A stretch of DNA of 14,265 nt, from assembly GCA_029880755.1 (NCBI GenBank), contig JAOUNW010000047.1, forward strand, positions 1 through 14,265, in the 5' to 3' direction. This DNA comes from Gammaproteobacteria bacterium (GTDB taxonomy: Bacteria; Pseudomonadota; Gammaproteobacteria; Acidiferrobacterales; SZUA-150). Positions 14,153-14,265 of this stretch are shown here, piece by piece (positions within the stretch are counted from its first letter, which is position 1; each line of letters begins with the position of its first letter). The translations under genes and the position numbers were made by a program. The notes under the pieces were generated by a model. The model was given only the letters and a program-made list of their open reading frames with translations, had not been told where the DNA came from and ran no database searches.

Positions 14153-14265
14153 CTAGCCCCGATACACGCGGGTATACAGCTCCTCATATTGACTGACCAT
14201 GCGTTCAATGCTGAAGCGTTTGTGTATGTCTTGCTTACCATTGAGCGCCAGGCGCTGCCTTTCCA
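14153..14265 (-). CDS. Probable glycosyltransferase, C-terminal end (partial)
   Basis: Only the last 36 complete codons are present, ending TAG at 14153-14155. The tail reads ERQRLALNGKQDIHKRFSIE then MVSQYEELYTRVYRG. The helix pattern RFSIERMVSQYEELYTRVY is the usual C-terminal signature of GT4-type glycosyltransferases, which build surface polysaccharides or lipopolysaccharide. The remainder lies beyond the window. It is translationally close to the 281-residue gene. Confidence 0.65.
   Translation of the reverse strand, partial: ERQRLALNGKQDIHKRFSIERMVSQYEELYTRVYRG

Overview
The window looks like accessory chromosome from a Gram-negative bacterium, most likely a gammaproteobacterium. This is inferred from the protein families present (DUF1272, DUF1622, a DUF4144-like protein, a Tim44-domain protein, an Ldh_2 pair), from lipobox lipoproteins and from REP-like intergenic palindromes; no rRNA or tRNA is present to confirm it. 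Plus-strand genes occupy only the first 2.3 kb. Everything after that is on the minus strand.

1-2286 (+): the C-terminal end of an ATP-grasp carboligase, then two tightly packed paralogous Ldh_2-family (malate/lactate dehydrogenase type) oxidoreductases. Neither keeps the two histidines usual in this family, and the first has also lost internal segments. A perfect 16-bp inverted repeat (2300-2367) separates this operon from the convergent minus-strand genes.

2376-8442 (-): the most unusual part. Two large paralogous lipoproteins (about 686 and 682 residues) share one architecture: lipobox, bacterial Ig-like (Big_2) domain, seven short repeats read here as a seven-bladed beta-propeller, and a C-terminal domain carrying the calcium-loop and His-Asp motifs of secretory phospholipase A2. 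Upstream of the second copy is an intact SAM-dependent methyltransferase. Upstream of the first copy is a 58-codon remnant of the same methyltransferase gene. A methyltransferase-lipoprotein unit was therefore duplicated in tandem and one methyltransferase copy has decayed. Both lipoprotein leaders share a strong ribosome site, a hairpin and an inverted repeat with identical spacing. A DUF1272 zinc-ribbon-like protein lies just upstream of the methyltransferase.

8703-11093 (-): a DUF4144-like protein, a Tim44-domain membrane protein, a small multi-CxxCH lipoprotein whose frame is interrupted by an amber codon inside a heme-type motif, and a DUF1622 membrane protein. Related REP-like palindromes occur near 7220-7288, 8588-8612 and 9912-10000.

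11289-13152 (-): a compact cluster of GNAT acetyltransferase, MaoC-type hydratase and EamA/DMT exporter, the last two overlapping by 4 bp.

13301-14265 (-): an unrecognised 281-residue protein with weak kinase-like features, directly downstream of the C-terminal end of a probable glycosyltransferase that continues off the window, suggesting the edge of a surface-polysaccharide locus. All identifications rest on reading motifs by eye; no database search was run.
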